A DNA stretch of 64,000 nt, from the NCBI GenBank assembly GCA_024639905.1, contig JAHEGE010000007.1:106966-170965 (forward strand). Direction: 5' to 3'. Source of the stretch: Gammaproteobacteria bacterium. GTDB lineage: Bacteria > Pseudomonadota > Gammaproteobacteria > Pseudomonadales > Pseudohongiellaceae. The notes under the pieces are model-generated. The model had not been told where the DNA came from. It made no database searches and worked only from the letters and a program-made list of their open reading frames with translations. This document shows, piece by piece, positions 16,519 to 26,803 of the stretch (its first letter is position 1; every line of letters starts with the position of its first letter). The position numbers and the translations under genes were made by a program.

Positions 16519-17634
16519 TTATCTAAGCGTATTGGAGAGGGCTGCTAGGCAAAGATTGACGTTCTTCTGGCTGCTGGCGAAGCCCATGAGGCCTATGCGC
16601 CACACTTTACCGGCGAAGGCACCCAATCCAGAGCCGATCTCAAGATCATAGTCTTGCAGCAGCGCAGCTCGCACCGCCGCGTCGTCAACGGTATCGGGGA
16701 AACGCACGAGATTCAGCTGCGGCAAGCGGTATTCTTCCTCGACCACGAAGCTCAGGCCTAAGGCCTCAATGCCGGCGGCTAGGGATCGGTGATTGCGGGC
16801 ATGGCGCGCCCAAGCGTTCTCGATACCCTCTTCCTGAACGATCACGAGCGACTCGTGTAGGGCATAAAGCGAGTTAACCGGAGCCGTGTGATGGTAGGCA
16901 CGCTTTGTCGATCCACCCCAATACCCCATGACGAGGTTGAGATCCAAGAACCAGCTTTGCACCGGCGTCTTACGTTCGCGGATTATCTTCGCCGCGCGCT
17001 CTGAAAAGGAAACGGGCGCGATGCCTGGGACACACGACAAGCATTTCTGAGTGCCGGAGTAGATCGCGTCGATACCCCAGTCGTCGACTCTTAGCTCGAT
17101 GCCCGCCAGCGAGGTGACTGCATCTACCACCGATAAGCAATCGTATTTCCGCGCCAGTTCGCACAAAGCCTTTGCGTCTGAGCGCACACCGGTCGATGTC
17201 TCCGCATGGACGAAAGCGAGCAGCTTAGCATCGGGGTTCGCTTTTAGCGCCTCTTCCACTTTGTTGAGGTCGACCGGCGTGCCCCATTCGTCTTGCACCA
17301 TCACTGCCTCGGCCCCACAGCGTTCGACATTCTCTTTCATGCGCCCACCGAACACTCCGTTCTGACAGACTATCGCTTTGTCACCGCGCTCTAACAGGTT
17401 CGCAAACGCTGTCTCCATACCCGCCGAGCCAGGTGCAGACACTGGCAGCGTCAATTCGTTCTCAGTCTTGAAGGCCGACTGCAGAAGGACTTTGACCTGG
17501 TCCATCATGTCGATGAATGCCGGATCTAAATGCCCAATAGTTGGACGCGACAAGGCCTCGAGAATCCGTGGATTGACATCTGATGGCCCGGGGCCCATAA
17601 GGGTCCGAACGGGAGGGTGGAAAGAGGTAATCAT
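16519..17634 (-). CDS. Class V aminotransferase, alanine/serine-glyoxylate type
   Basis: This 371-residue PLP enzyme probably transfers an amino group from alanine or serine to glyoxylate, giving glycine. The N-terminal LMGPGPSDVNPRIL region, the HAETSTGV substrate loop (about 141-148), the cofactor-binding VVDAVTSLAG segment (about 168-177) and the PLP lysine in GTQKCLS (about 195) match AGXT1-type enzymes. Length is normal. The start follows AGGAGA by five bases. It lies downstream of the alpha operon terminator and is coupled to the EamA transporter gene. The amino donor is not certain. Glyoxylate is also what a PAL-type lyase such as that at 58217 would release. Confidence 0.85.
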   Translation of the reverse strand: MITSFHPPVRTLMGPGPSDVNPRILEALSRPTIGHLDPAFIDMMDQVKVLLQSAFKTENELTLPVSAPGSAGMETAFANLLERGDKAIVCQNGVFGGRMKENVERCGAEAVMVQDEWGTPVDLNKVEEALKANPDAKLLAFVHAETSTGVRSDAKALCELARKYDCLSVVDAVTSLAGIELRVDDWGIDAIYSGTQKCLSCVPGIAPVSFSERAAKIIRERKTPVQSWFLDLNLVMGYWGGSTKRAYHHTAPVNSLYALHESLVIVQEEGIENAWARHARNHRSLAAGIEALGLSFVVEEEYRLPQLNLVRFPDTVDDAAVRAALLQDYDLEIGSGLGAFAGKVWRIGLMGFASSQKNVNLCLAALSNTLR

Positions 17635-17662
17635 CGCTGTCTCCTAGGGTTTTCGCCGGACA

Positions 17663-17688
17663 CAAAAAAGCCGAGTATAACTCGGCTT
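17663..17688 (-). terminator. Rho-independent terminator after rplQ
   Basis: On the minus strand an 8-base stem (AAGCCGAG / CTCGGCTT) with a 5-base loop is followed by a T-tract. It sits 30 bases beyond the rplQ stop codon and should end the alpha operon and separate it from the aminotransferase gene. Confidence 0.9.
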
Positions 17689-17717
17689 CTCCGCATCAGA
17701 CCATGCAGGCTCGCTGC

Positions 17718-18110
17718 TTAGTTGTCATTGCTCTCGGCCGCATCGACGCCCGCTGGACGGTCGACTAGCTCGACATACGCCATAGGCGCTTTGTCGCCGG
17801 CACGCAGGCCGCACTTAAGAATGCGGATGTAGCCACCGGGACGTTCTTTGTAGCGCGGACCCAGCTCAGTGAAAAGCTTGCCGACCGTCGCCTTATCACG
17901 CGTGCGGTTGAAGGCGAGGCGACGGTTCGCGACGCTATCTTCCTTAGCAAGCGTAATCAGCGGTTCAGCTACGGAGCGCAGCTCCTTGGCTTTGATCAGC
18001 GTTGTTTTAATCAACTCGTGCTCGACGAGAGAGATCGCCATGTTGCGGAACATGGCTTGACGGTGCGAACTGTTGCGATTTAGCTGGCGACCGCTTTGTC
18101 TATGACGCAT
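17718..18110 (-). CDS. rplQ: Ribosomal protein L17
   Basis: This 130-residue large-subunit protein (127 in E. coli) lies near the exit tunnel. The N-terminal [12 protein letters not shown] and the [11 protein letters not shown] and [10 protein letters not shown] stretches are diagnostic. The C-terminal tail ([10 protein letters not shown]) is acidic, as is common in gammaproteobacteria. It is the last gene of the alpha operon, directly downstream of rpoA, and is followed by a rho-independent terminator. Confidence 0.97.
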   Translation of the reverse strand: MRHRQSGRQLNRNSSHRQAMFRNMAISLVEHELIKTTLIKAKELRSVAEPLITLAKEDSVANRRLAFNRTRDKATVGKLFTELGPRYKERPGGYIRILKCGLRAGDKAPMAYVELVDRPAGVDAAESNDN

Positions 18111-18147
18111 AACTCTTTACCTTATTTAAACTATTCGGACTGGCTGC

Positions 18148-19146
18148 TTAAGCAGCACGATCGTCGGACTTGAGGCTCGAAGGAGGCCAGTTTTCTAAAC
18201 GCAAGCCCAGCGAGAGGCCACGAGTAGCTAACACATCCTTAATTTCTGTGAGCGACTTCTTACCGAGGTTAGGAGTCTTCAGCAGTTCTACTTCGGTGCG
18301 CTGAATCAGATCGCCGATGTAGTAAATATCTTCTGCCTTCAGGCAGTTTGCAGAACGCACAGTCAACTCAAGGTCATCAACCGGACGCAGCAGAATAGGG
18401 TCAATCTCGTCTTCAGTCTTAGCCTTCTCCGGCACGATTTCGCTATGCAGATCAACGAAGACCGCAAGCTGATGCTGGAGAATAGTTGCTGCGCGACGGA
18501 TCGCCTCTTCGGGATCGATAGTGCCATTAGTCTCGAGGTCAATGATCAACTTGTCGAGGTCAGTGCGTTGCTCAACGCGAGCAGCATCAACTGAGTAAGA
18601 CACGCGAAGCACTGGGCTGTAAGACGCGTCTAGGAGCAGTTTGCCAACAGCACGAGTTTCATCGTCTTCGCTTGCACGGCTGTCCGCAGGTGAATAACCG
18701 CGACCCTTACGGATCGTGAGGCGCATGTTGAGCTCGCCGTTCTTATTCAGGTTAGCGATCACGTGGTCTGGGTTGATGATCTCGACGCTGCCGTCAGAGA
18801 CGATGTCACCAGCAGTCACGACACCCGTGCCTTTCTTGTTAATCGTTACGACAACTTCGTCTTTCTCGTTAAGTACAACAGCGATGCCCTTCAGGTTGAG
18901 AAGGATCTCGATAACGTCCTCGCGAACGCCCTCGATCGTGCTGTATTCATGAACGACGCCATCGATCTCAACTTCTTCGACCGCACTACCGGGCATAGAA
19001 GAGAGCAGAATTCGACGCAGCGCGTTGCCGAGAGTGTGGCCGAAACCGCGCTCCAAAGGCTCCAGGATGACCTTAGAACGACAAGAGTCGACTTCATCGA
19101 TCTGGATATGCTGTGGCGTCAAAAAATCTGAAAGAGAAATTTGCAT
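18148..19146 (-). CDS. rpoA: RNA polymerase alpha subunit
   Basis: This 332-residue subunit (329 in E. coli) dimerises to start polymerase assembly and contacts UP elements and activators. The N-terminal domain contains [20 protein letters not shown] (about 31-50). The C-terminal domain contains the DNA-binding [13 protein letters not shown] and [13 protein letters not shown] helices. The longer reading frame adds three residues from a GTG at 19155, but that GTG overlaps the Shine-Dalgarno AAGGTGG, so the ATG giving MQISLSDFL is chosen. It lies between rpsD and rplQ as in other proteobacteria. Confidence 0.97.
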   Translation of the reverse strand: MQISLSDFLTPQHIQIDEVDSCRSKVILEPLERGFGHTLGNALRRILLSSMPGSAVEEVEIDGVVHEYSTIEGVREDVIEILLNLKGIAVVLNEKDEVVVTINKKGTGVVTAGDIVSDGSVEIINPDHVIANLNKNGELNMRLTIRKGRGYSPADSRASEDDETRAVGKLLLDASYSPVLRVSYSVDAARVEQRTDLDKLIIDLETNGTIDPEEAIRRAATILQHQLAVFVDLHSEIVPEKAKTEDEIDPILLRPVDDLELTVRSANCLKAEDIYYIGDLIQRTEVELLKTPNLGKKSLTEIKDVLATRGLSLGLRLENWPPSSLKSDDRAA

Positions 19147-19175
19147 GGTATCCACCTTCTTGTGTGATTAACTCA

Positions 19176-19796
19176 CTACTTCGAATAGAGCTCGACGATG
19201 AGGGATTCGTTGATCTCGGCAGGAAGGTCTTCACGCTCTGGCTTGCGCGAGAATGTGCCTTCGAGCTTGCCCGTGTCAACGCTAACCCAGTCGATAGCCG
19301 TACGCTGTGCAGCTAGATCCAACGCCGCCTTAATGCGCAGCTGCGACTTCGCTTTAGCTCGAATCGCTACCGAGTCACCTTCGCTCACTTGGTATGACGC
19401 GATGTTAACCACGACACCATTCACAGTGATCGATTTGTGAGCGACGAGTTGACGCGCTTCGGCACGCGTTGAGCCGAAGCCCATGCGGTACACGACGTTG
19501 TCGAGTCGGCATTCGAGGAGTTGCAGGAGGTTTTCACCAGTCGCACCCTTGAGGCGAGCAGCTTCCTTATAATAGCCACGGAACTGCTTCTCGAGAACGC
19601 CGTAAGTGCGACGCACTTTCTGCTTCTCGCGCAGCTGCACACCGTAGTCAGACAGGCGGCCGCGACGGGCGCCGTGCTGGCCAGGAATGGTTTCCGCCTT
19701 ACACTTGCTATCTAAGGGACGAACGCCACTCTTGAGGAACAAATCTGTTCCTTCGCGACGTGAAAGCTTTAACTTCGGGCCTAAATAACGGGCCAT
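19176..19796 (-). CDS. rpsD: Ribosomal protein S4
   Basis: This 206-residue small-subunit protein, the same length as in E. coli, nucleates 16S rRNA assembly. In E. coli it also represses the alpha operon by binding the rpsM leader. [19 protein letters not shown] at the start, the [22 protein letters not shown] region (about 50-71) and the S4 RNA-binding domain ([12 protein letters not shown], about 97-108) are typical. It lacks a zinc-binding cysteine set at the N-terminus. It sits between rpsK and rpoA. Confidence 0.97.
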   Translation of the reverse strand: MARYLGPKLKLSRREGTDLFLKSGVRPLDSKCKAETIPGQHGARRGRLSDYGVQLREKQKVRRTYGVLEKQFRGYYKEAARLKGATGENLLQLLECRLDNVVYRMGFGSTRAEARQLVAHKSITVNGVVVNIASYQVSEGDSVAIRAKAKSQLRIKAALDLAAQRTAIDWVSVDTGKLEGTFSRKPEREDLPAEINESLIVELYSK

Positions 19797-19847
19797 ATTC
19801 GGTCTCCTGTGCTCTTTGTTTCAGAAGAGCTTCTGATTGTGTTCGTA

Positions 19848-20243
19848 TTACACTCGACGCTTTTTAGGCGGCCTGCATCCGTTGTGTGGAATCGGAGTAA
19901 CATCAGTAATGTTACCAACCTTCAAACCACAGTTGTTTAGTGCGCGTACAGCAGACTCGCGGCCTGGGCCGGGGCCATTGACCTTAACGTCTAGGCTTTT
20001 CAGGCCGTAGAGCTCGATCGCTGCCTTACCGGCGCGTTCTGCAGCAACCTGTGCTGCGAACGGAGTGCTCTTCCTCGAACCACGGAAACCTGAGCCACCA
20101 GAGGTCGCCCAGCTGAGCGCGTTACCCTGACGATCCGCGATCGTAATGATCGTGTTGTTGAAAGAGGCGTGAATAAAGGCAATACCGTCGATGACAGGAT
20201 TGCGTGTCTTCTTCTTAGTCGATTTTGCTGCTGGCTTGGCCAT
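19848..20243 (-). CDS. rpsK: Ribosomal protein S11
   Basis: This 131-residue small-subunit platform protein (129 in E. coli) helps position mRNA at the exit site. It has a lysine-rich N-terminus ([15 protein letters not shown]) followed by the conserved [33 protein letters not shown] and the terminal [20 protein letters not shown]. It is the second gene of the alpha operon, between rpsM and rpsD. Confidence 0.97.
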   Translation of the reverse strand: MAKPAAKSTKKKTRNPVIDGIAFIHASFNNTIITIADRQGNALSWATSGGSGFRGSRKSTPFAAQVAAERAGKAAIELYGLKSLDVKVNGPGPGRESAVRALNNCGLKVGNITDVTPIPHNGCRPPKKRRV

Positions 20244-20258
20244 AATAATTCCGTCTTA

Positions 20259-20615
20259 TTACTTACGTATTGGCTTGCGTGGGCCCTTGCGGGTACGCGC
20301 ATTGGTCTTGGTACGCTGACCGCGAACGGGAAGCGAACGACGGTGGCGAATACCACGGTTGCAACCCAGATCCATCAGGCGCTTGATGTTCATCGAGATC
20401 TCGCGGCGCAGGTCACCCTCTACCGTGATGTTTGCGATCTCATTACGCAGCGCATCGAGCTCTTCAGGGCTCAGCTCACCGGTCTTAGAGTTCGGGGCGA
20501 TGCCAGTCTTGTCGCAGATAGCGCTAGCAGTAGTTGGTCCAATACCGTAAACATAGCGAAGCGAAATCACGATATGTTTGTTATCTGGAATGTTTACACC
20601 GGCAATACGTGCCAT
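20259..20615 (-). CDS. rpsM: Ribosomal protein S13
   Basis: This 118-residue protein of the small-subunit head, the same length as in E. coli, contacts the P-site tRNA and the L5 bridge. [19 protein letters not shown] at the start, the helix-two-turn-helix [16 protein letters not shown] and the basic C-terminal tail ([17 protein letters not shown]) are visible. It is the first ribosomal gene of the alpha operon after rpmJ. Confidence 0.97.
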   Translation of the reverse strand: MARIAGVNIPDNKHIVISLRYVYGIGPTTASAICDKTGIAPNSKTGELSPEELDALRNEIANITVEGDLRREISMNIKRLMDLGCNRGIRHRRSLPVRGQRTKTNARTRKGPRKPIRK

Positions 20616-20682
20616 ATTAACTCCGTTCTCTCTATTAACTCGTCAGCACTCTAATTCGTGCCAACGCTCATGCAGTGTGTTT

Positions 20683-20799
20683 TTAACCCTGGCGCTGCTT
20701 GTGTCGCGGCTCTGAGCTACAGATGACGCGAACCGCACCATTGCGCTTGATAACCTTACAGTTGCGGCAGATCTTCTTTACAGACGCTCGTACTTTCAT
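20683..20799 (-). CDS. rpmJ: Ribosomal protein L36
   Basis: This 38-residue protein was found by reading the gap between rpsM and secY. It begins [15 protein letters not shown] and ends EPRHKQRQG. It is the zinc-binding form: C11, C14, C27 and H33 are the expected ligands. Length equals that of E. coli L36. It lies at the secY end of the spc operon, where rpmJ usually is, with a TTTTCCCTTTGCC-rich spacer between it and secY. Confidence 0.95.
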   Translation of the reverse strand: MKVRASVKKICRNCKVIKRNGAVRVICSSEPRHKQRQG

Positions 20800-20846
20800 G
20801 GTTGACTCCGTTTTCCCTTTGCCGTGCTGCGCGCGGCAAACTTAAT

Positions 20847-22172
20847 CTAAATTCCGCTGCGGCCGTAGTTGCCCAGTTTCGACTTCTTCATTAACGAGTC
20901 GTATTGATGTGACATCAAATGCGACTGAACTTGCGACCAGAAGTCCATGGTAACGACCACAGAAATCAGCAGTGCCGTGCCGCCCAAATTAAACGGGACG
21001 TTGGCGAACATCTGCATAAAGTTCGGCAACAAGCACACGAGTGTGATGTAGATAGCACCGAACATCGTCAGGCGGGTAATCACGCCGTCTATGTACTTGG
21101 CCGTGTGCTCACCAGGACGTATCCCAGGAATAAAGGCACCCGACCGCTTTAGGTTTTCTGCTACGTCGCGCGGATTGAACACGAGCGCCGTGTAGAAAAA
21201 GCAGAAGAAGATAATCATCGCGCTGAAGATGATGATGTAAAGCGGCTGCCCTGGGCCGATAAGGAAAGCCAGCTCAGCTAACCACTCAGACCCTTCCGCC
21301 TGACCGAACCACTGCGCAACCGACGCAGGGAACAATAAAATACTGCTCGCGAAGATCGCAGGGATTACGCCCGCCATATTGATCTTCAAAGGCAAGTGAC
21401 TCGCCTGTGCCTGGTACATCTTGCGACCTTGCTGGCGCTTCGCGTAATTCACCGTAATGCGGCGCTGCGCTCGCTCTACGTAAACGATGATAGCGATGAC
21501 CAGCACAGCGATAACGCCTACTACCATCAACAACACACCGTTAATCTGACCTTCGTACGCCTGCTGTAACGACGTTCCTATCGCTGCAGGGAAGCCCGCG
21601 ACGATACCGGCAAAGATAAGCATCGAAATGCCATTACCAATGCCCTTCTCAGTAATCTGCTCACCCAGCCACATCATAAACATCGCACCGGTTACTAGCG
21701 AGACTACAGCCGTTACCGTGAACGAGACACCTGGGTTGTAGGCCATAGGTGCGAGTAGGCCAACCGCCATACCAGTGCCTTGAATTGTCGCCAGACCCAG
21801 CGCGCCGTAGCGAGTGTACTGCGAAATCTTGCGTCGACCCGACTCGCCTTCTTTCTTCAGCTGATCCAAATGAGGGCTCACGGCGGTGAGCAGCTGCATA
21901 ATAATGCTCGCCGAAATGTAAGGCATGATGCCTAACGCGACGATACTCATGCGCTCTAATGCGCCGCCACCAAACATGTTGATCATGTCAGTGAACGTGC
22001 CCTCTTGCTGCGCAAAAAACGCTGCGAGCTGCAGCGGATCGATTCCAGGCACAGGAATATGCGTGCCAATTCGGTAGACAAAGATCGCAAACAGCAAGAA
22101 CAACAGGCGCGATTTTAACTCGCCGAGGCCGGCGCCGATGTTCTCTGGATTAATGTTTGGTTTGTTTGCCAT
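20847..22172 (-). CDS. secY: Preprotein translocase channel subunit SecY
   Basis: This 441-residue protein (443 in E. coli) forms the inner-membrane protein-conducting channel with SecE and SecG. Ten hydrophobic segments are visible. The start ([36 protein letters not shown]) contains the first transmembrane helix, and the cytoplasmic loops include [18 protein letters not shown] and [22 protein letters not shown]. The gene belongs to the spc operon after rplO. Its partner SecE is encoded at 48620. Confidence 0.97.
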   Translation of the reverse strand: MANKPNINPENIGAGLGELKSRLLFLLFAIFVYRIGTHIPVPGIDPLQLAAFFAQQEGTFTDMINMFGGGALERMSIVALGIMPYISASIIMQLLTAVSPHLDQLKKEGESGRRKISQYTRYGALGLATIQGTGMAVGLLAPMAYNPGVSFTVTAVVSLVTGAMFMMWLGEQITEKGIGNGISMLIFAGIVAGFPAAIGTSLQQAYEGQINGVLLMVVGVIAVLVIAIIVYVERAQRRITVNYAKRQQGRKMYQAQASHLPLKINMAGVIPAIFASSILLFPASVAQWFGQAEGSEWLAELAFLIGPGQPLYIIIFSAMIIFFCFFYTALVFNPRDVAENLKRSGAFIPGIRPGEHTAKYIDGVITRLTMFGAIYITLVCLLPNFMQMFANVPFNLGGTALLISVVVTMDFWSQVQSHLMSHQYDSLMKKSKLGNYGRSGI

Positions 22173-22264
22173 CTACTCTACTAAACTCTTTTTAGGCCAC
22201 TATTTAGGCCACAATATTCGCCCTTCGTGTACCGAAGGACTGACTGCCATGAGGCCGGGATGCT

Positions 22265-22765
22265 TTACGCCTCCGCAGCGTCTTCCTTCTTGGCTTTCTT
22301 AGGTAGCTTCTTCACTTTCGCTACTGGCTCTTCGTCGATAACCTTGCCGCCTGCCGCTTCGATCGCTGCGCGGGCGCCCTTAGTTGCTCCGAGGCCCTTA
22401 AGCGTGACAGCTTTAGTGACGTCGCCCGACAACATGACCTTGGCGCGTTTGATGTTCGCCGTGATCAGGTTGGCCTTGAGCAGTACATCAAGATCGATCA
22501 CGTCTGCATCGAGGCCGTTAAGCTCAGAGGTGCGGATCTCTGCCGTGCTGCGACCGATGCGTGAGCTGAAGCCGTACTTTGGCAGACGCATTTGCAAAGG
22601 CATTTGACCGCCTTCGAAACCTGGTCGAACCGTACCGCCGCTACGCGACTTTTGACCCTTGTGACCGCTACCCGCTGTCTTACCAGAGCCGCTACCAATA
22701 CCGCGACCAACGCGCTTAGGCGCTTTCGTGCTGCCTGGTGCTGGGCTTAGTGAATTAAGATGCAT
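22265..22765 (-). CDS. rplO: Ribosomal protein L15, with extended C-terminus
   Basis: This large-subunit assembly protein starts [22 protein letters not shown], with the glycine-rich [20 protein letters not shown] segment and [15 protein letters not shown]. At 166 residues it is about 20 longer than E. coli L15 (144). The additional part is a C-terminal Lys/Ala/Glu-rich tail (about 145-166). It lies between rpmD and secY in the spc operon. The tail is probably disordered and rRNA-contacting; I see no added domain. Confidence 0.95.
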   Translation of the reverse strand: MHLNSLSPAPGSTKAPKRVGRGIGSGSGKTAGSGHKGQKSRSGGTVRPGFEGGQMPLQMRLPKYGFSSRIGRSTAEIRTSELNGLDADVIDLDVLLKANLITANIKRAKVMLSGDVTKAVTLKGLGATKGARAAIEAAGGKVIDEEPVAKVKKLPKKAKKEDAAEA

Positions 22766-22775
22766 GTCGAACCCC

Positions 22776-22955
22776 TTAAACTACGGTCAGCATATAGCTA
22801 ATCTTGTTAATCATTCCGCGCACGGCTGGAGTGTCTTCCACCTCGACGGATTGATGCATGCGACGCAGGCCGAGTCCTCTCAAGCACAGCTTGTGCTTAG
22901 GGAGGGCGCCGATTGGGCTGCGCACGAGTTTTACAGTGACTGTCTTCTTCGCCAT
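22776..22955 (-). CDS. rpmD: Ribosomal protein L30
   Basis: This 59-residue protein was found by reading the gap between rpsE and rplO. It starts [20 protein letters not shown] and contains [19 protein letters not shown], the typical L30 core, then [15 protein letters not shown]. Length equals that of E. coli L30. It begins four bases after the rpsE stop codon and is followed ten bases later by rplO. Confidence 0.95.
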   Translation of the reverse strand: MAKKTVTVKLVRSPIGALPKHKLCLRGLGLRRMHQSVEVEDTPAVRGMINKISYMLTVV

Positions 22956-22959
22956 GTGA

Positions 22960-23469
22960 CTACCCTACTAATTCTTCGACTGATTTGCCGCGCTTCGCCG
23001 CGATGTCATCCGGAGATTGCATGTCGCGCAGGCCGTTAAAGGTCGCGCGAACCACGTTAACCGGGTTGGTAGAGCCGTAGCACTTAGCCAGAACGTTTTG
23101 CACACCGGCAAGTTCCAAGATCGAGCGCATCGCGCCACCGGCGATAACGCCAGTACCTTCAGATGCAGGCTGCATATAGACCTTAGATGCACCGTGACGA
23201 GCCTTGACCGCGTACTGCAGTGTCGTGCCATCGAGATCTACAGAGATCATATTGCGACGTGCAGACTCCATTGCCTTCTGAATAGCCAAAGGGACTTCGC
23301 GCGCCTTACCACGACCGAAACCTACTCGTCCGTTGCCGTCACCGACAGCTGTTAGGGCTGTGAAGCTGAAGATACGTCCACCCTTAACCACTTTAGAGAC
23401 GCGGTTAACTTGGATGAGCTTCTCTTGCATGCCCTCTTCGTTCTTATTGGAATCGTCTTTGTACGCCAT
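22960..23469 (-). CDS. rpsE: Ribosomal protein S5
   Basis: This 169-residue small-subunit protein (167 in E. coli) is involved in decoding accuracy and mRNA unwinding at the entry site. The double-stranded-RNA-binding-like N-terminal domain has [24 protein letters not shown]. The C-terminal half has the ATP-fold-like [18 protein letters not shown] and [10 protein letters not shown]. The loop where spectinomycin-resistance changes occur (VKGGRIFSF) looks ordinary. It is in the spc operon between rplR and rpmD. Confidence 0.97.
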   Translation of the reverse strand: MAYKDDSNKNEEGMQEKLIQVNRVSKVVKGGRIFSFTALTAVGDGNGRVGFGRGKAREVPLAIQKAMESARRNMISVDLDGTTLQYAVKARHGASKVYMQPASEGTGVIAGGAMRSILELAGVQNVLAKCYGSTNPVNVVRATFNGLRDMQSPDDIAAKRGKSVEELVG

Positions 23470-23480
23470 AGTGTAAACCC

Positions 23481-23831
23481 TTAAAAATCCAATCCGCCTT
23501 CACGTGCCGCGTCGGCTAGTGCCTTAACGCGACCGTGATAGGCATAGCCCGAGCGATCGAACGCCACTTTCTCGACACCAGCGGCCTTAGCACGCTCTGC
23601 GATCAGTTTGCCGATCTTGCTCGCTGCATCAACGTTACCCGTTGCGCCTTCGCGCAGGTCTTTCTCGACGGTCGAAGCCGACGCGAGAACCTGGTCGCCA
23701 CTCGCAGCGATAACCTGAGCGTAAATATGACGTGGAGTACGATAAACCGTTAGGCGGTTAACACGCAGCTCGCTAATCTTTGCCCTTGCTCTTTTTGCTC
23801 GCCTTAGGCGAGCGACTCTCTTAACGCTCAT
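23481..23831 (-). CDS. rplR: Ribosomal protein L18
   Basis: This 116-residue 5S rRNA-binding protein (117 in E. coli) has a strongly basic N-terminus ([19 protein letters not shown]). The conserved core follows: [59 protein letters not shown]. It lies between rplF and rpsE in the spc operon. Confidence 0.96.
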   Translation of the reverse strand: MSVKRVARLRRAKRARAKISELRVNRLTVYRTPRHIYAQVIAASGDQVLASASTVEKDLREGATGNVDAASKIGKLIAERAKAAGVEKVAFDRSGYAYHGRVKALADAAREGGLDF

Positions 23832-23841
23832 AGCTTATGAC

Positions 23842-24375
23842 CTATTTCTTCTTCGCTTCTTTTCTGAATACGCGCTCGTTTGCGTAGCGAACACCCTTGC
23901 CCTTATAAGGCTCTGGTGGACGGAAATCTCTGATCTCCGCAGCGACTTGACCTACACGCTGCTTGTCCGCGCCAGAAATAATAATCTCTGTCTGAGTAGG
24001 AGTCTCTGCCGTCACGCCCTCTGGGAGTGCGTAATCGATAGGATGCGAGAAACCCAACGTCAGATTAACGTTCTTGCCTTCTGCCTTAGCACGGTAACCA
24101 ACACCCTGCAGCTCAAGCTTCTTCTGGAACCCTTCGCTCACGCCCACAACCATGTTATTGATCAGTGAACGGAATGTTCCGGCCATCGCGCGAGCCTGGC
24201 GTGTGGCAACTTTGCCAGCTACTTGCAGGACGTCACCGTCCTGCGTAACGCCGACGAGGCTGTGCAATTCGAGCTGCAGGTTGCCCTTGCCGCCCTTAAC
24301 CGAAACACTCGTGTCGGTTAGTGTTGTTTCTACACCCTTCGGCAATGCGATAGGGTTATTCGCTACTCTAGACAT
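23842..24375 (-). CDS. rplF: Ribosomal protein L6
   Basis: This large-subunit protein lies near the factor-binding site and is 177 residues, the same length as in E. coli. It begins MSRVANNPIALPKGVETTL and contains two related L6 domains. The second ends with the diagnostic RDFRPPEPYKGKGVRYANE signature. The gene lies between rpsH and rplR in the spc operon. Confidence 0.97.
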   Translation of the reverse strand: MSRVANNPIALPKGVETTLTDTSVSVKGGKGNLQLELHSLVGVTQDGDVLQVAGKVATRQARAMAGTFRSLINNMVVGVSEGFQKKLELQGVGYRAKAEGKNVNLTLGFSHPIDYALPEGVTAETPTQTEIIISGADKQRVGQVAAEIRDFRPPEPYKGKGVRYANERVFRKEAKKK

Positions 24376-24423
24376 ATATATGCTCTGCTTAAAAAACTCA
24401 GCTCACTGGGTTACACCGGCCTC

Positions 24424-24819
24424 TTAGAAGACGGTGCAGAGTACCTCGCCGCCAATACCGGCAGCGCGCGCTTGCTTATCGGTCATCAAACCCTTGTTCG
24501 TAGACACGATGGCTACGCCAAGACCGGCTCGATTCTTAGGCAGCTCGCCGCTTGCCTTATAGTTGCGTAGGCCGGGACGGCTAACGCGCTTAATCTCTTC
24601 GATCACCGGCTTACCTGCGTAGTATTTGAGGTCTAGGGTGAGCTGTGGCTTCCCCTCGACATCGCTTACGCCGAAACCTGCGATATAACCTTCATCCTGC
24701 AGCACTTGGCTGAGGGCTTGCTTGATCTTAGACGCTGGGCAAGCAACAGTAGGCAACTTCGCCATTTGTGCGTTACGGATGCGTGTTAAGAAGTCTGCAA
24801 TCGGATCTGACATGCTCAT
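24424..24819 (-). CDS. rpsH: Ribosomal protein S8
   Basis: This 131-residue small-subunit protein (130 in E. coli) is a primary 16S rRNA binder. In E. coli it also represses the spc operon at rpl[19 protein letters not shown] at the start matches the family; an ATG two codons later is possible. The C-terminal [33 protein letters not shown] is the S8 signature region. It lies between rpsN and rplF. Confidence 0.97.
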   Translation of the reverse strand: MSMSDPIADFLTRIRNAQMAKLPTVACPASKIKQALSQVLQDEGYIAGFGVSDVEGKPQLTLDLKYYAGKPVIEEIKRVSRPGLRNYKASGELPKNRAGLGVAIVSTNKGLMTDKQARAAGIGGEVLCTVF

Positions 24820-24833
24820 AATACTTCTCCCGC

Positions 24834-25139
24834 TTACCAGCTAGCCTTGGTGAGTCCAGGCACGTCACCACGCATCGCGGCTTCGCGAAGCTTGTTACGA
24901 CACAGACCAAATTTACGATAGACGCCATGTGGGCGGCCGGTGATGCTACAACGCAGCTGCTGACGCACAGGGCTAGAGTCGCGTGGAAGCTTCTGGAATT
25001 TCACTTGCGCATCCCACTTTTCTTCGTCGCTCGCGTCTGCGCTAGACAAGATAGCTTTCAGCTCGGCGCGCTTTGCAGCGAACTTAGCAACCATCTTGGT
25101 GCGCTTAGTCTCGCGGGCAATCATTGATGTTTTAGCCAT
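24834..25139 (-). CDS. rpsN: Ribosomal protein S14, zinc-free form
   Basis: The 101-residue length equals E. coli S14 and is the long form without a zinc finger. The chosen ATG gives [17 protein letters not shown]; the frame is open further upstream into rplE, but that would add 12 residues not found in the family. The C-terminal [39 protein letters not shown] is diagnostic. The gene starts one base beyond the rplE stop, which suggests translational coupling. Confidence 0.96.
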   Translation of the reverse strand: MAKTSMIARETKRTKMVAKFAAKRAELKAILSSADASDEEKWDAQVKFQKLPRDSSPVRQQLRCSITGRPHGVYRKFGLCRNKLREAAMRGDVPGLTKASW

Positions 25140-25140
25140 C

Positions 25141-25707
25141 TTAAGACTCCTTAGCTTCGGCCGGTGCTGCTCCACGGAATGGGAAGCGCATCGCTGTCAG
25201 TAGCGCACGACCTTCATCGTCAGTCTGCGCTGTCGTAGTGATCGTGATGTCCAGACCGCGCAGTGCGTCGATCTTGTCATAGTCGATCTCAGGGAAAATG
25301 ATCTGCTCAGTCACGCCCATCGCGAAGTTACCGCGACCGTCGAACGCTTTAGGGCTGAGTCCACGGAAGTCACGGATACGCGGAATAGCGATGTCCACCA
25401 GACGCTCCAGGAATTCGTACATGCGATCGCCGCGAAGGGTTACCTTCAGACCAACTGGCCAGCCTTCGCGGATCTTGAATCCAGCGATCGACTTACGCGC
25501 CTTAGTCACGACAACTTTTTGACCAGAGATCTTAGTAAGATCTTCAGCGGCGCTCTCTAGCACCTTCTTGTCTGTAACCGCTTCACCAAGACCCATGTTT
25601 AAAACCACTTTAGTGATCTTAGGCACGCGCATTGGATTTGCGAATCCGAACTGCTCTTTGAGCGCCGGAACTGCTTGCTGCTTATATAATTCTCTAAACT
25701 GAGCCAT
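25141..25707 (-). CDS. rplE: Ribosomal protein L5
   Basis: This 5S rRNA-binding protein of the central protuberance is about 188 residues, slightly longer than the 179 of E. coli, mainly by a C-terminal tail (AAPAEAKES). The ATG giving [11 protein letters not shown] is chosen over an upstream TTG three codons earlier. The conserved [38 protein letters not shown] and [19 protein letters not shown] are present. In E. coli the start region of this gene is where S8 represses the operon. Confidence 0.96.
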   Translation of the reverse strand: MAQFRELYKQQAVPALKEQFGFANPMRVPKITKVVLNMGLGEAVTDKKVLESAAEDLTKISGQKVVVTKARKSIAGFKIREGWPVGLKVTLRGDRMYEFLERLVDIAIPRIRDFRGLSPKAFDGRGNFAMGVTEQIIFPEIDYDKIDALRGLDITITTTAQTDDEGRALLTAMRFPFRGAAPAEAKES

Positions 25708-25727
25708 GCTAGGCAACCTACCGATAA

Positions 25728-26042
25728 TTAGACTAAATCTGAACCGTTTGACTTGAATACGCGCTTCTTAGTGCCGTCTTCAGCCACCTGAATAGCAACG
25801 CGGTCGGCTTTGCTAGTCTCAGGATTGAATATCGCCACGTTTGATATGTGCAGCGACGCTTCCTTCTCGATGATTCCACCGGCCTGGCCCGCGTTGGGGT
25901 TTGGCTTGGTGTGGCGCTTGACCATATTAATGCCAGCGACTATCACTCGGTCAGCACCGACAAGACGCGAAATGCTGCCGCGCTTACCCTTGTCTCGACC
26001 AGCGATTACGATGACTTCGTCATCACGTTTCAGTTTACGCAT
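25728..26042 (-). CDS. rplX: Ribosomal protein L24
   Basis: This 104-residue assembly-initiator protein, the same length as in E. coli, contains a KOW motif near the N-terminus ([21 protein letters not shown]) and then [18 protein letters not shown], which is typical. It lies between rplN and rplE in the spc operon. Confidence 0.96.
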   Translation of the reverse strand: MRKLKRDDEVIVIAGRDKGKRGSISRLVGADRVIVAGINMVKRHTKPNPNAGQAGGIIEKEASLHISNVAIFNPETSKADRVAIQVAEDGTKKRVFKSNGSDLV

Positions 26043-26071
26043 GTTTGCCTCTGTCTCTTCTTACCTAGTGC

Positions 26072-26440
26072 CTAAAGTACTTCTGGCGCTAGTGAAATAA
26101 TTCGCATGAATTTCTCTGTACGCAGCTCACGAGTTACCGGGCCGAATACACGCGTACCGATCGGTGCACTGTTTGCATTGAGCAGGATGGCCGCATTGTC
26201 GTCGAACTTAATGAGAGAGCCGTCTTGACGACGAACACCGCTCTTAGTGCGCACTACCAAAGCAGTTAGAACCTGACCCTTTTTAACCTTGCCGCGCGGA
26301 ATCGCTTCCTTAACGGTGACCTTAATGATGTCGCCGATGCGTGCGTAACGGCGATGAGAACCACCCAACACCTTGATACACATAACTCGTCGAGCGCCGC
26401 TGTTGTCTGCGACTTCTAAGTATGACTGCACTTGAATCAT
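26072..26440 (-). CDS. rplN: Ribosomal protein L14
   Basis: This large-subunit protein is 122 residues (123 in E. coli) and sits at the subunit interface. It begins [22 protein letters not shown] and contains [20 protein letters not shown] and the terminal [18 protein letters not shown]. As in E. coli it is the first gene of the spc operon. An 88-base gap upstream contains a possible promoter. Confidence 0.97.
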   Translation of the reverse strand: MIQVQSYLEVADNSGARRVMCIKVLGGSHRRYARIGDIIKVTVKEAIPRGKVKKGQVLTALVVRTKSGVRRQDGSLIKFDDNAAILLNANSAPIGTRVFGPVTRELRTEKFMRIISLAPEVL

Positions 26441-26465
26441 CGATTCGCTCCATCAGTTACCTGCT

Positions 26466-26528
26466 TAAGCGGGCAACGATTCTTAACCTAAAATCTTATA
26501 AAAACTCGGCGGACTTTTTGTCCTAGCC
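26466..26528 (-). promoter_or_regulatory. Possible spc operon promoter upstream of rplN
   Basis: In the 88-base gap between rpsQ and rplN, the minus strand reads AGGACA, 18 bases, then TATAAG. The -35 match is poor. A small GGAC/GTCC hairpin overlaps it. E. coli has its spc promoter in this position, which is the main reason for noting it. Confidence 0.3.
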
Positions 26529-26801
26529 TTAAACCTGTGTCGCGCGCTCGTCGATCGAGATCAAAGCCCAAGACTTTGTCTTCGAGATCGGACGCACTTC
26601 CTGGATCGTTACCGAATCACCAGGCATGCACTCGTTATTCGCGTCGTGTGCATGGATCTTAGTCGAGCGCTTAATAATCTTGTGGTACACGGGGTGCGTG
26701 ACCTTACGCTCAACCAGCACAACAATGGACTTGTCCATCTTGTTGCTGATGACCTTGCCCGATGTAGTGCGAGCGGTTTTCTCGTTGCTTGCAGTAGACA
26801 T
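26529..26801 (-). CDS. rpsQ: Ribosomal protein S17
   Basis: This 90-residue small-subunit protein (84 in E. coli) is a primary 16S rRNA binder. The N-terminus ([19 protein letters not shown]) leads into the OB-fold core with [32 protein letters not shown] and the [21 protein letters not shown] signature. It is the last gene of the S10 operon, two bases after rpmC. Confidence 0.96.
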   Translation of the reverse strand: MSTASNEKTARTTSGKVISNKMDKSIVVLVERKVTHPVYHKIIKRSTKIHAHDANNECMPGDSVTIQEVRPISKTKSWALISIDERATQV

Positions 26802-26803
26802 AA

